Below, one piece after another: positions 63,378-64,000 of a stretch of DNA of 64,000 bases. Made by a program: the position numbers and the translations under genes. Source of the stretch: Branchinecta lynchi. Taxonomy: Eukaryota > Arthropoda > Branchiopoda > Anostraca > Branchinectidae. Numbering within the stretch: the stretch's first letter is position 1; each line of letters opens with the position of its first letter. Under the pieces are notes generated by a model. That model was not told the DNA's origin and ran no database searches. It saw nothing but the letters and a program-made list of their open reading frames with translations. The stretch is from contig JAKZAP010000008.1 in assembly GCA_023053575.1 (NCBI GenBank), positions 397,001 to 461,000 of the forward strand, written 5' to 3'.

Positions 63378-64000
63378 GCTCTGGCAGCGGTTGCGTCAAA
63401 GGTGTTCGAAAAGTGTCTAGGTCGAACCTCAGATACGATCGTCTGTTTACCAATTTGGGTTTAAGAAAAAGTTATCTACCGATTTTTTTTGTGTTTTTGG
63501 TAAACTCTGTTACTGAATACTTTTGGGGCTTTTTTCATCTCCGGTGTTTGCATGCTTCCTTGATGCGAAAGCGGCTTTCGACAGGGACGATACATTCCTT
63601 ACTAAACTTTTAACCCGGGGGTGCACCCTAGAATTGTACTAACTTTATCTTGTGGGTTTAACAATCAAAGACTATGTGTGAAGTTGAATGGTATCTGCTC
63701 AACTCCCTTCAGGGTTCTGAATGGTGTGAGACAAGGGTGTGTTCTTTCACCGATCTTGTACAACCTTTATGTAGACGAACTTACTATACTCCTGGTGAAA
63801 GCTGGTGTTGGTTATTTCTTATGGGTTTGTGCATTAACAGTCTCAACTACCCTGATGATCTGGTGATTTTGGCACCAACAGCTGCAGCTGTAAATCAGCT
63901 GCTGGGTATTTGCGATGAGTATGCGATTTCTCATGACATCGTCTTCAATACCCGAAAGGCATTTATTCCTCCCTGTTCGCGTCTGAGCTTTCCAGCAGTT
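63378..64000 (+). pseudogene. Non-LTR retrotransposon reverse transcriptase, continues past the window
   Basis: RT motifs appear in order but in different frames: VASKVFEKC (63390 on), FACFLDAKAAFDR (RT block with the first catalytic Asp, about 63545-63590), NGVRQGCVLSPILYNLYVDE (63720-63780), and a YPDDLVILAP block (about 63850) where the usual YADD reads YPDD. Frame changes occur at least near 63440, 63620 and 63830, so it is not functional. The clade looks CR1/L2-like. Confidence 0.85.

Noticed and set aside
1..64000. tRNA, rRNA or snRNA genes, LTR retrotransposon or viral genes
   Set aside because: I looked for TTCGA-loop context, LTR pairs with primer-binding sites and gag/pol/integrase motifs and saw none that could be supported.

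Overview
This window is animal nuclear DNA, most likely from an arthropod and plausibly a crustacean. The evidence is spliced genes with GT-AG introns and AATAAA signals, together with the last exons of a cuticle protein of the arthropod CPAP3/obstructor type, which binds chitin. No bacterial signals, CRISPR array, rRNA or tRNA gene was seen.

Only three host genes can be named. PSMA6 (20S proteasome alpha subunit, 246 aa, one coding exon) lies at 8009-8749 on +. A DAPIT/ATP5MK-like subunit of mitochondrial ATP synthase (56 aa) lies on + in two coding exons, 15801-15884 and 19146-19232, split by a 3.26 kb intron. The last two exons of a CPAP3-like gene lie on - at 31985-32196 and 31256-31505; its upstream exons were not found. 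Several orphan exon candidates (near 25127, 41295, 47129 and the 41-aa ORF near 58826) are weak.

Almost everything else is layered transposable-element sequence. (1) Two repeat families look like Helentrons or their non-autonomous HINE relatives. The first ('CAAGTGCC family') is at 4231-6257, 11761-13670, 16397-18034, 19536-21724, 21908-24112, 39858-40946, 41390-42728, 49677-52166 and 52330-52620. The second ('GGGATCCC family') is at 24555-24885, 26532-27380, 34565-36762, 37944-39672, 58200-58445 and 61316-63058. Both begin AACAAG plus a short triloop hairpin, end in a palindrome followed by about five A, repeat part of that palindrome near the 5' end, and carry tandem repeats in the middle. 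(2) hAT-like non-autonomous elements with CAGGGG termini and 8-bp target duplications are at 866-2548, 3665-3988 and 60236-63377, with a related pair at 26323-28380 and 34729-36322. (3) A Penelope-type retroelement fragment at 4737-5076 is an inverted dimer with hammerhead ribozyme sequences, flanked by a 12-bp duplication. (4) There are broken non-LTR retrotransposon fragments (32960-33735, 38937-39477, 46560-47115, 60010-60235 with 63378-64000), a foldback-like element (28598-29229), several MITEs and long inverted repeats.

Insertions inside insertions give a local order of events. At 60-64 kb a LINE was hit by a hAT element, which was then hit by a GGGATCCC element. At 25-29 kb a long-inverted-repeat element holds a MITE, a hAT element that itself holds a GGGATCCC element, and a foldback. 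The long antisense reading frames in these arrays are composition artefacts, not genes.
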